Origin: an uncultured Bacteroidales bacterium
GTDB taxonomy: Bacteria > Bacteroidota > Bacteroidia > Bacteroidales > UBA932
Length of the DNA: 58,960 nucleotides
Reading direction: 5' to 3'
Assembly (NCBI GenBank): GCA_944326235.1
Contig: CALVDH010000017.1
Coordinates: forward strand, 1 to 58,960
Numbering within the stretch: the stretch's first letter is position 1; each line of letters opens with the position of its first letter. Shown one piece after another: positions 45,396 through 53,722 of this stretch. The position numbers were made by a program, and so were the translations under genes. The notes below the pieces were generated by a model, which worked only from the letters and a program-made list of their open reading frames with translations, had not been told where the DNA came from and made no database searches.

Positions 45396-45638
45396 ACTCC
45401 ATCCGAAGGGCTCTCGAAACCACACCATTTCCCCACTCCTTCCGAAGGAGTAAACTCGCCAAAGCGCCCCTAGAAGAGCCCTAGTGCTGGTCCGGACATC
45501 TGTTCCCATTCCACTCCTTCCGAAGGAGTCTCGAAACCACACCATTTTCCCACTCCTTCCGAAGGAGTAAACTCGCCAAAGCGCCCCTAGAAGAGCCCTA
45601 AAGCTGGTCCGGACATCTATTCCCGCTTCACTCCTTCC
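45396..45638. repeat. Paired-palindrome array, family B (ACTCCTTCCGAAGGAGT)
   Basis: The 17-bp palindrome occurs at 45396-45412 (degenerate), 45435-45451, 45513-45529 and 45552-45568, and as a half copy at 45630-45638. Gaps alternate between 22 and 61 bases exactly, giving a 117-bp tandem unit. The 22-base gap reads GGGAAAATGGTG... on the minus strand. The 61-base gap is nearly identical in both copies. Confidence 0.9.
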
Positions 45639-45648
45639 CATTTTGCCA

Positions 45649-46107
45649 CAACGGCAGCTTTTCACGCGATTAACTGCCGTTGCGGCAACACGTTAACACG
45701 TTCATGCCGGTCCCCCGTTTCAGACTCTCTGAACAGCATTGTACCCTCGGAGACACACCACAACGGCACCGTTTTCCGCATTTTGCTGCCATTGCGGTAT
45801 GGTCCTCCCCGCCATACCTGCTCCACAGGCTCCCTGAACGGCATTCTCCATCCGTTCCCCTTCCGCAACGGCACCATTTCCCGCGATTCCCTGCCATTGC
45901 GGCAACACATTCCTACCGCCCCCCGTCTCAGACTCTCTGAACAACATTGTCCCCTCGGAGACACACCACAACGGCACCGTTTTCCGCATTTTGTTGCCGT
46001 TGCGGTATGGTCCTCCCCGCCATACCTGCTCCACAGGCTCTCGGAACGACATTCACCATCCGTACCCCTTCCACAACGGCAGAATTTCCCGCGATTCCCT
46101 GCCATTG
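45649..46107. repeat. Inverted-arm array, family C (CAACGGCA-N18-TGCCRTTG)
   Basis: Five inverted pairs have left arms at 45649, 45761, 45867, 45969 and 46074 and right arms at 45675, 45787, 45893, 45995 and 46100. The gap is 18 bases in every case. Units are about 102-112 bp apart, within a 208-bp higher-order repeat (CTCGGAGACACACC at 45746 and 45954). On the minus strand the gap often reads GCAAAATGCGGAAAACGG. Confidence 0.88.
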
Positions 46108-46142
46108 CGGCACCACGTTTTGCATTGCATTCAGTCATCACA

Positions 46143-46378
46143 TAACAGACACAGCCCTCTCCCTCAGAGTCTGTTAAGCACACATTTACATAACCTGCTA
46201 ATTATCCATAGTTTATCACAAGAACCCTTTTACAGACTCATAAGCTGTATCGCGCACAATAGCCTCCACACAGCGTATATCAGCACATACACATCCTTAC
46301 ACCTCGCAGTCTGTAAAGCACAAAAAGAGATAATCCATTAACACCCAGCTATATACACAAAGAAAGCGATTACAGACA
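46143..46378. repeat. Degenerate inverted-arm array, family E (TTACAGAC/GTCTGTAA)
   Basis: TAACAGAC (46143-46150) faces GTCTGTTA (46169-46176) across 18 bases. Further arms are TTTACAGAC (46229), GTCTGTAAA (46309) and ATTACAGAC (46369). The two GTCTGT and the two TACAGAC arms are each 140 bp apart. The rest of the region up to 46469 shows no gene. Confidence 0.55.
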
Positions 46379-46469
46379 CATTCTCACCTTCCAAAGGAGA
46401 GACAAGGAGAGACGAAACAAACGGAAAACAAACTACATACCGTCGGAAGGTTGGACGAATCGAATCAAA

Positions 46470-48272
46470 TCATTTTGCCTGCAAACCCAAACATATATCC
46501 TCAGAAAGGATAGTCCGAAGTTTATCTTCAGTGATATCGGTGGAAGAAGCCAGGCGGGAAGCCTGATTCTCCATGACTTTCTCGAAAATATTCCGGACAA
46601 AACGGGCATTGCCGAAATGCTCGTCCTTAACAGCTACAGCTTCGGCAAACAGCTCGCGGAGTCTTTCTTCGGCCTTATGATCAAGGAGATAGTCGTATTT
46701 GGACGCATTGAGGCGGAATATTGCCATTAACTCCTCGGAAGAATAGTCGTCGAAATGGATGAACCTGTTGAATCTGGAGCGGAGCCCGGGATTTGAATCA
46801 ATGAATTGCTTCATCGGCCCGCTGTATCCTGCGAGAATGACTACCAGGCGGTTCCGGTCATCCTCCATGCGCTTGAGCAGTGTCGCGACTGCCTCCGGTC
46901 CGTAGCTGTCTCCGCTCCCGCCCTGCACAAGAGTATAGGCTTCATCAATAAAAAGCACACCGTCTAAAGCCGAATCAATCAGTTTGTTGGTTTTTACGGC
47001 AGTCTGTCCGACATACTCGGCGACAAGCCCTGAACGGTCCGTTTCCACGAGATGTCCCTTCCTCAGCACTCCCATGTCCCGGTAGATACCGGCAAGAATC
47101 CTGGCTACCGTGGTCTTGCCGGTACCCGGATTGCCGGTAAACACACAATGATATGTCACCGGCACGCTCATCATCCCTTTTTGCTTGCGCAACTGCTGCA
47201 TCTTCACATAGTTGCTCAGTTTTGAGACTTCTGTCTTGACAGTCTGGAGACCGATCAGCCCGGCAAGTTCCTTCTCAGCTGTACCTGGCTCCGGATTCTG
47301 CTCCACAACACGTACCCGCTCCTGTTTTTCCGATGCAGGAGTGCCTTTCCGGCTATTTTCTTCTGCGACCTCAGCAGTATGCTCTGAGAGCGCCACATCA
47401 TTTTGACTGCCGTCCGACGGTGTTATTTTAACCAACGTACTAAGCCATTCGCTTTCCGTTCCTGAAACATTTCCGTCTATCTTGGCCATGGTGGAGGCAA
47501 ATCTGTAGAACAGCACACAATACTTGTCTACGGCCTCACTGTCAATCTTTCCCTTGCGCAGCACTACAGGAACCAGCATTGCCCCGTCGGGAGACTTTAT
47601 GGTTATCACCCTGTCAAAAGCCTCTAGAAAGTCCTGGGCATCCTTTATAAGCGTCATGACAAAATCCCTGTTGAGAATAGTTTCCTGTGCGTCCCTGACA
47701 CTCAACAATATCAGAAAAATTGTCATGCCCACCCCTTCTTTTCTGTTCAAGTCCAGGCCATACCCCAGCTGTCTGTAGCACATTATCGCATCCGTCAAGG
47801 CAAACGAAGCCAATTTCCAATCGATAACAAAACGAGTCTCTGTCTTTTCCCTCAGTTTCTGAAACTGCTCCCCGTCGTACATAGCCAGCAGTGCCTGCAC
47901 AGATTCCATTCTGCAAAGTTCATTCAATTGGTGAAACAGATTAACGGCCGAACTGCGTAACTTCATAAATTGCTCTTGACTCATCTGCACCTGTGATTCC
48001 AAGCGGGCCATAGGGGCCGGAGTTGTCCCGGTAGTTCCTGACGTCTCTTTTTTTCTTGTAAATGAAATAGTTCCTTTCTTCAACCCATTCCTGAAATAAA
48101 AGCAGGCAACACCAGCCGAAGCCGAAAAAAGCCCGATAAAAAATGGTGTTCCTCCCATTCCGGCAACAATAGAAACAAAGCCGACACACAACATGATGGC
48201 TCCTACAAACAGAAGAATCACACCAAGCACCAGAAGGAAACATCCTCCAAGGGAAAAATCAGAATCATTCAT
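46470..48272 (-). CDS. Membrane-anchored CbxX/SpoVK-type AAA+ ATPase with TerB-like domain
   Basis: A 600-residue protein. Two N-terminal membrane segments (about 9-35 and 38-60) precede a helical middle region (about 100-290) whose KIDGNVSGTESEWLSTL resembles TerB motifs. The AAA+ module has Walker A GNPGTGKTT, Walker B GVLFIDEAYTL and arginine-finger region NPGLRSRFNRF, as in CbbX, SpoVK and EccA. Such ATPases remodel partner complexes (Rubisco for CbbX, type VII secretion for EccA); no such partner is nearby. It is A+T-richer than its neighbours, suggesting transfer, and lies 28 bp after aroK. Confidence 0.82.
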   Translation of the reverse strand: MNDSDFSLGGCFLLVLGVILLFVGAIMLCVGFVSIVAGMGGTPFFIGLFSASAGVACFYFRNGLKKGTISFTRKKETSGTTGTTPAPMARLESQVQMSQEQFMKLRSSAVNLFHQLNELCRMESVQALLAMYDGEQFQKLREKTETRFVIDWKLASFALTDAIMCYRQLGYGLDLNRKEGVGMTIFLILLSVRDAQETILNRDFVMTLIKDAQDFLEAFDRVITIKSPDGAMLVPVVLRKGKIDSEAVDKYCVLFYRFASTMAKIDGNVSGTESEWLSTLVKITPSDGSQNDVALSEHTAEVAEENSRKGTPASEKQERVRVVEQNPEPGTAEKELAGLIGLQTVKTEVSKLSNYVKMQQLRKQKGMMSVPVTYHCVFTGNPGTGKTTVARILAGIYRDMGVLRKGHLVETDRSGLVAEYVGQTAVKTNKLIDSALDGVLFIDEAYTLVQGGSGDSYGPEAVATLLKRMEDDRNRLVVILAGYSGPMKQFIDSNPGLRSRFNRFIHFDDYSSEELMAIFRLNASKYDYLLDHKAEERLRELFAEAVAVKDEHFGNARFVRNIFEKVMENQASRLASSTDITEDKLRTILSEDICLGLQAK

Positions 48273-48300
48273 AAGTCAAAGCCGGTTAAGTCAATATTGT

Positions 48301-48798
48301 TCAGACGGTGGTGCGGGCCAGCGCCTCATAGAGCGGCTCGCGCTCGCGGTAAAGGCGGTCGATGACCTCGCGCAGTGGGGTGTCACCGCGGTTCTCAAGG
48401 AGGGTGCGGCCGCCGGTGTCTTTCGACAGGCGGTTGAAGATGGTGTCGATGTCGGTCTTGACGTAGACGCAGTAGGTGAAGCGGGAGATGAGGTCGCGGC
48501 AGCCGGGGGTGGTGACAATGCCGCCTCCGAGGGAGAGGACGAGGGTGCAGCGGTGCATGTCCTCGAGGGTCTCGGGGTGCTCCGAGATGTGCTCTTCGAG
48601 GATGTCCTCCAGGCACTCCTCCTCGATCTTGCGGAAGCCGGGTTCTCCGACGGCGGCGAATATCCCGGAGATCGTCTTGCCCTCGCGCTCCTCGATGTAG
48701 GCGTCGGTGTCAATCATCGGGGCGCCGACCTTTGCAGAGAGCTCACGGGCCATGGTCGTCTTGCCCGCTGCCATAAAACCTATAAGGGAAATAATCAT
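48301..48798 (-). CDS. aroK: Shikimate kinase
   Basis: A 165-residue P-loop kinase: Walker A GFMAAGKTT, the shikimate-binding DTD motif (MIDTDAYIEE), GEPGFRKIEEE and LSLGGGIVTTPG. It phosphorylates shikimate in the chorismate pathway. It follows the topoisomerase gene by 10 bp and is probably co-transcribed with it. Confidence 0.95.
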   Translation of the reverse strand: MIISLIGFMAAGKTTMARELSAKVGAPMIDTDAYIEEREGKTISGIFAAVGEPGFRKIEEECLEDILEEHISEHPETLEDMHRCTLVLSLGGGIVTTPGCRDLISRFTYCVYVKTDIDTIFNRLSKDTGGRTLLENRGDTPLREVIDRLYREREPLYEALARTTV

Positions 48799-48808
48799 CG
48801 CAGTCTAC

Positions 48809-51800
48809 TTAAAACAGGGTAAGGTCATCGTCTAAGGAGAATTCCACCACGTCGCCGGGTCTGGCACCGCCGCCGTCATTGTCACCGGCTCCGGCGTCAT
48901 TGCGGTCCTCCGCGGAGGCTTCGGTGCTGCCGCTGCCGGGCCCTGCCGGATTGTCCCCATTGTCCTCATTATCCTGAGAATCAGCGGAGGCGGGGGATGC
49001 CGAAGGGTAGTTCAGACCTTCGAGGTCGTAGGTATCCTCCCCTGCGGGAAGATCCTCCGCATCCCGGGCATTGTCCCCGTCCGGAGCATTGTCCTCGGAC
49101 TCCTCCTTCTGCAGGGGCTCTCCGAAGGCGATGGAGGCGATCTTCTCCCCCGCCCTCTTGCCCTTGGCGCGGAAGCCCTTGACGGCGATAAATTCCTCTG
49201 CGTCAATATCCGCCGGTTCCTTGGGCTTGTTGCCGGAGGGGACGAACTCGACGTGGACGGACGGCCAGCGGTCCTCTGAGACTGCCACCAGGCGGGCGCC
49301 CTCGTCGACGGGGATGAAGTTCTGGGAGGTATTGTCGCTCAGCTCGAAGCAGAAGCGCTTGATGTAGTAGTGGCCGGAGACCTTGTCCCAATAGATGGCG
49401 GTGTAGACCTTTGAGGGGTCGAATTTCTCCACTATCAGCAGGTCGCCCTGGAACCTGGTGCTCAGGTCGAGGCCGGTGGTGTAGAAGGTACCGTCCTTGC
49501 AGACGGCCAGGATGTGCTCGTCGCCCCGGAACTCGCCCAGCAGCTCGCCGCGGCCGTCCTCGTTGAGCCGGTCGATGTCGCGGTCAAACCACATCTGCTT
49601 GCCGCCTATGGTCGAGACGCCGGCGGCCCGGAGCAGGACCTTCTGAACAGGGTATTTGGTGACGATGTTGCCCATAGAGGCGCGTCCCTTGATGGCCAGC
49701 TGTGAGAAATCGTAATCGATAATCAGGCGCTTGAGGCCCGGGCGGGGACGGAGATAGACCTTGACGGTCTCGGCCTCGCCGTTGGGGTTGGCAGTGAGCC
49801 AGTAGACCTGCGAGCCGGGGGTGCCCTTGGTCAGGTCGTACCAGCGGTCGCGGATGATGCCGGTGACTGCAAAGCGCTTGGCGTACATGGTGCCGCCCTT
49901 GCCGTCGCGGTACACGGCATTGTATATGGTGCGGGTATCGCCGCGCTTGAAGACTGCGGCGTGGATGATGCCCTTCTCCACAAACTGCTTGTCGGTCACC
50001 TTGCGGAGGGTGTAGCGGCCGTCCTTGATGAAGACGATCACCTCGTCGATGTCGGAGCAGTCGCTCACGTACTCGGCCTCCTCTATCTTCTTGGCCGAGG
50101 TGCCGATGAAGCCCTCGGAGCGGTTGATGTAGAGCTTGGCGTTGGAGGCGACGACCTTGGTGGCCTCGATGTTCTCGAAGGAGGTTATCTTGGTGCGGCG
50201 GGGATACCTGGCGCCGTATTTATCCTTGAGGGACTGGAAATAGTCGATGCAGAACTCCGTCAGGTGCTCGAGATGGTAGCGCAGCTCGGCCTCTTTCTTC
50301 TCGATGGCGCGTATCTTGTCGGTGACGGCCTTGATGTCGAACTTGGATATCTTGCGGACCGGCTTCTCGACCAACTTCAGGATATCCGCGTCGGTAATCG
50401 GGCGGCGGAGCAGGTGCTGGTACCCGAGCATGGCGGCCTTCACGTCCTTGAGCTGCTTTTCCCAGGTGCGGGCGTCGTTCTCGAGGACCTTGTAGACCTT
50501 GTTCTCGAAGAAAATCTTCTCGAGGGAGGTGTAGTGCCACTCGCCCTCGACCTCGTCCAGACGGATGGTCAGTTCCTGGCGCATCAGCTCGCGGGTCCGC
50601 TCGGTGTTGTAGCGGAGCACGTCGTCCACGCCCATGAAGTGCGGCTTTTTGTCCTTGATCACGCAGGTGTTGGGCGAGATGCTGACCTCGCAGTCGGTAC
50701 AGGCGTAGAGGGCGTCGATGGTCCGGTCGGGGGACGTGTCGGCGTAAAGCTGGATCACTATCTCGGCGTGCTCGGCGGTGTTGTCATCGATCTTGCGGAT
50801 CTTGATCTTGCCCTTGTCGTTGGCCTTGAGTATGGAGTCTATCAGGTCTCCGGTGGTGGTACCGTAGGGTATCTCGGTGATGACCAGCGTATTCTTGTTG
50901 ACTTTCTGGATGTTCGCCCTTACGCGGACTTTTCCTCCGCGCAACCCCCTGTTATAGGCCGATGTATCGGCATAGCCCCCAGTGGGGAAATCCGGTTCGA
51001 GGGTAAAATCCTCGCCTTTCAGCACGGCTATCGAAGCGTCCAGCAGTTCGTTGAAATTGTGCGGGAGTATCTTGCAGGCCAGTCCTACGGCAATACCCTC
51101 CGAGCCCTGGGCGAGCAGGAGCGGGAACTTCACGGGCAGATTGACCGGCTCCTTGTTACGGCCATCGTAGGAGTTGACCCACTCGGTGAGCTTGGGGTTG
51201 TAGAGCACCTCGTTGGCAAACGGTGTCAGACGGGCCTCGATGTACCTGCCGGCGGCGGCGGGGTCTCCGGTCAGGATATTGCCCCAGTTTCCCTGGCAGT
51301 CGATGAGCAGATCCTTCTGGCCGAGCTGCACCAGGGCATCCTTGATGGAAGCGTCTCCGTGAGGGTGATACGGCATGGTGGCGCCTACCAGACTGGCCAC
51401 CTTGTTGAAACGTCCGTCGTCCTCCTCCTTCATCGCATGCAGAATCCTGCGCTGCACCGGCTTAAGACCGTCCTCGATATGCGGCACGGCCCTCTCCAGG
51501 ATGACGTACGAGGCATAGTCCAGGAACCACTCCCTGTACATGCCCGAGAGCTTGTATTTCTTCGTGCCGTCGGAGATCACCTTGTCGAACTTGCCGGAGA
51601 TTACCTCGTCCTCGCCGTCCTCGCCTGCGTAGGTGTCGGAGTCCGTGCCAGTATCGGCGTCGGCGTATGCGTCAGGGCCGGCATAGGCATCGGTTCCGGT
51701 GTCGGTTCCGGTGTCAGCTCCGGTACCTACGTCGGTGCCTAGATCGGCATAACCGCCGTCACCGCCGTCCTGTTCCAACGCACTCCCGCCGGACACATTT

Positions 51801-51859
51801 CCTATTCCGTTCCCAGAGGTCTCCAGGCCATCTTTTTCTTCGTCTTCTCTGCTCATCAT
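48809..51859 (-). CDS. DNA topoisomerase (type IIA) subunit A, ParC/GyrA-like
   Basis: A 1016-residue protein. The breakage-reunion domain has YHPHGDASIKDALV and the active-site Tyr in AAAGRYIEARL; the C-terminal domain is a beta-pinwheel and ends in a Pro/Asp/Gly-rich acidic tail. No clear GyrA box is seen, favouring ParC (topoisomerase IV). The ATG at 51859 was chosen: an upstream TTG at 51880 falls inside the -7 promoter element. The first 80 residues are low-complexity Asp/Thr/Gly/Ala repeats (TDVGTGADTGTD and similar). It lies directly after the 52-kb hairpin array. Confidence 0.92.
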   Translation of the reverse strand: MMSREDEEKDGLETSGNGIGNVSGGSALEQDGGDGGYADLGTDVGTGADTGTDTGTDAYAGPDAYADADTGTDSDTYAGEDGEDEVISGKFDKVISDGTKKYKLSGMYREWFLDYASYVILERAVPHIEDGLKPVQRRILHAMKEEDDGRFNKVASLVGATMPYHPHGDASIKDALVQLGQKDLLIDCQGNWGNILTGDPAAAGRYIEARLTPFANEVLYNPKLTEWVNSYDGRNKEPVNLPVKFPLLLAQGSEGIAVGLACKILPHNFNELLDASIAVLKGEDFTLEPDFPTGGYADTSAYNRGLRGGKVRVRANIQKVNKNTLVITEIPYGTTTGDLIDSILKANDKGKIKIRKIDDNTAEHAEIVIQLYADTSPDRTIDALYACTDCEVSISPNTCVIKDKKPHFMGVDDVLRYNTERTRELMRQELTIRLDEVEGEWHYTSLEKIFFENKVYKVLENDARTWEKQLKDVKAAMLGYQHLLRRPITDADILKLVEKPVRKISKFDIKAVTDKIRAIEKKEAELRYHLEHLTEFCIDYFQSLKDKYGARYPRRTKITSFENIEATKVVASNAKLYINRSEGFIGTSAKKIEEAEYVSDCSDIDEVIVFIKDGRYTLRKVTDKQFVEKGIIHAAVFKRGDTRTIYNAVYRDGKGGTMYAKRFAVTGIIRDRWYDLTKGTPGSQVYWLTANPNGEAETVKVYLRPRPGLKRLIIDYDFSQLAIKGRASMGNIVTKYPVQKVLLRAAGVSTIGGKQMWFDRDIDRLNEDGRGELLGEFRGDEHILAVCKDGTFYTTGLDLSTRFQGDLLIVEKFDPSKVYTAIYWDKVSGHYYIKRFCFELSDNTSQNFIPVDEGARLVAVSEDRWPSVHVEFVPSGNKPKEPADIDAEEFIAVKGFRAKGKRAGEKIASIAFGEPLQKEESEDNAPDGDNARDAEDLPAGEDTYDLEGLNYPSASPASADSQDNEDNGDNPAGPGSGSTEASAEDRNDAGAGDNDGGGARPGDVVEFSLDDDLTLF

Positions 51860-51877
51860 TTTTCGTTTTTCAGCCGA

Positions 51878-51885
51878 CAAAGATA
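51878..51885 (-). promoter_or_regulatory. Promoter -7 element of the topoisomerase gene
   Basis: TATCTTTG on the minus strand fits TAnnTTTG, 18 bases before the ATG. It argues against a start at the TTG at 51880. Confidence 0.5.
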
Positions 51886-51930
51886 TTAAAAAAATTCAGA
51901 TACGGGAAATGGAGACGCGCCCTCCCGTTC

Positions 51931-52826
51931 CACCTTCCGAAGGTGAGCTGAAATGGCCGGAAAGCAGCACACCTTCCGAAGGTGGAAGAGGAACAATGCG
52001 ATGGGATGTACGGCCACAGCTACCTCTCGCGGGCATGCTGCAGTTCCTCACCTTCCGAAGGTGAGTAGAAACGACGGCAAAATGTCTCACCTTCCAAAGG
52101 TGCGCGGGTAAGGGGAAAATGCAAAACCGCGCTACAACAGTTCTGAGGGCATTCACAAGCAGACCGGTGAAATCCCACCTTCCGAAGGTGAGCGGAAACA
52201 GCCGGAAAGCAGCCCACCTTCCGAAGGTGGGAGAGGGACAATGCGATAGGATGTACGGCCACAGCTACCTCTCGCGGGCATGCTGCAGTTCCTCACCTTC
52301 CGAAGGTGTGCAGAAACGACGGCAAAACAGCTCACCTTCCGAAGGTGGAAGAGGAACAATACGATGGGATGTACGGCCACAGATACCTCTCGCGAGCATG
52401 CTGCAGTTCCTCACCTTCCGAAGGTGAGTAGAAACGACGGCAAAACAGCTCACCTTCCGAAGGTGAGCAGAAACAGCAGGAAAACAGCCCAGCTTCCGAA
52501 GGTGCGCGGAAATGGCCGGAAACGTCCGAGCCATACTCCTTCGGAAGGAGTAAGGAAAATGCGGGAAGGCACGACTCCTTCGGAAGGAGTAAGAGGCGGA
52601 GGACATTGCAGAACGGCCTTAACAGAGGCTGTAGGGGGCCCTGCAGCAATTCCACTCCTTCGGAAGGAGTAAGGAAAACGCGGGAAGGCACGACTCCTTC
52701 CGAAGGAGTAAGAGGCGGAGGATATTGCAGAACGACATCACAGAGGCTGTAGAGGCTCTGCGGAGATTCCACTCCTTCGGAAGGAGTAGGGAAAACGCGG
52801 GAAAGCGCGACTCCTTCGAAAGGAGT
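51931..52826. repeat. Paired-palindrome array, families A and B, 17 elements
   Basis: Eleven family A palindromes (CACCTTCCGAAGGTG) start at 51931, 51970, 52049, 52088, 52176, 52215, 52294, 52333, 52412, 52451 and 52490. Six family B palindromes (ACTCCTTCSGAAGGAGT) start at 52535, 52574, 52654, 52693, 52771 and 52810. Gaps alternate: 24 then mostly 64 bases for A (73 once), 22 then 61-63 for B, so the unit is about 118 bp in both. The array fills the gap between era and the topoisomerase gene. No coding sequence is supported here. Confidence 0.93.
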
Positions 52827-52840
52827 AAGAAGGAGTAGAC

Positions 52841-53722
52841 CTAATACCCGAACGCCGCGAGCTTCCGCTTGTCGTCCCGCCAGTGGGGATCGACCTTGAC
52901 GTAGAGCTGCAGGAAGACCTTCTTCTGGAAGAAGTCCTCCATGTCGATGCGGGCCTGGGTGCCGACGCGCTTGAGCGACGAGCCGCGGGCGCCGATGATG
53001 ATGCCCTTCTGGGAATCGCGCATGACATTGATGACGGCGCGGATATCGTAGCGGTCGGCATTCTCCTTGAACTCCTCGATGACCACCTCGGTGCAGTAGG
53101 GAATCTCCTTGTCGTAGTTGGTGAGTATCTTCTCGCGGATGATCTCGGAGGCGAAGAAGCGGAGGTTGCGGTCGGTGAAGAAGTCCTTGTCGTACCAGGG
53201 CTCGCTCTCGGGCAGCAGTTCCACTATACGTCCGAACACCGGCTCCAGGCCGAACCGCTCCTGAGCCGAGACCGCGAATACTTCCGCATGGGGCACGGCG
53301 GCGGACCACTGCGCGGCCAGGGCGGCCACGGTCTGCTGGTCGCTCAGGTCGATCTTGTTGATGACGATGAGCACGGGGCAGTCCACACTGCACAGCCGCT
53401 CGACGTATTCCCGGTTCTTGTCTCCCTTCTCCACCACGTCGGTGACGTAGAGGATGATGTCGGCGTCCCCGATGGCGGTGTTGACGTACTCCATCATGGA
53501 GCGCTGGAGATTGTAGGCCGGCTTGAGGATTCCCGGAGTGTCGGAGTAGACTATCTGGTAGTCCTCTCCGTTGACAATGCCCATGATCCGATGCCGGGTG
53601 GTCTGGGCTTTGGATGTGATGATGGAAAGGCGCTCCCCGACAAGGGCGTTCATCAGCGTGGACTTGCCCACGTTGGGATTGCCTATGATATTGACGAAAC
53701 CGGCGCGGTGCGGATTACTCAT
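52841..53722 (-). CDS. era: GTPase Era
   Basis: A 293-residue GTPase for 16S rRNA maturation and 30S assembly. G motifs: GNPNVGKST (G1), SDTPGILKP (G3) and INKIDLSD (G4). The C-terminal KH domain has KGIIIGARGSSLKRVGTQAR. Its start overlaps the rluB-like gene by 8 bp. The stop codon is 14 bp from the last palindrome of the array. Confidence 0.97.
   Translation of the reverse strand: MSNPHRAGFVNIIGNPNVGKSTLMNALVGERLSIITSKAQTTRHRIMGIVNGEDYQIVYSDTPGILKPAYNLQRSMMEYVNTAIGDADIILYVTDVVEKGDKNREYVERLCSVDCPVLIVINKIDLSDQQTVAALAAQWSAAVPHAEVFAVSAQERFGLEPVFGRIVELLPESEPWYDKDFFTDRNLRFFASEIIREKILTNYDKEIPYCTEVVIEEFKENADRYDIRAVINVMRDSQKGIIIGARGSSLKRVGTQARIDMEDFFQKKVFLQLYVKVDPHWRDDKRKLAAFGY

Noticed and set aside
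45396..52826. CRISPR array
   Set aside because: Repeats are short palindromes, the gaps alternate between two lengths, long-gap sequences are themselves repeated, and there are no cas genes in the window.
45396..52826. Classic REP/BIME elements or integron attC sites
   Set aside because: No RAYT transposase or integron integrase is in the window and the typical REP GTAG motif and attC core sites are not seen; kept only as analogies.
51931..52840. Several open frames through the 52-kb array with recurring LRKV or PSEG peptides
   Set aside because: They are translations of the palindromes in different frames and strands; they lack start contexts and domain character, and the period follows DNA symmetry, not codons.
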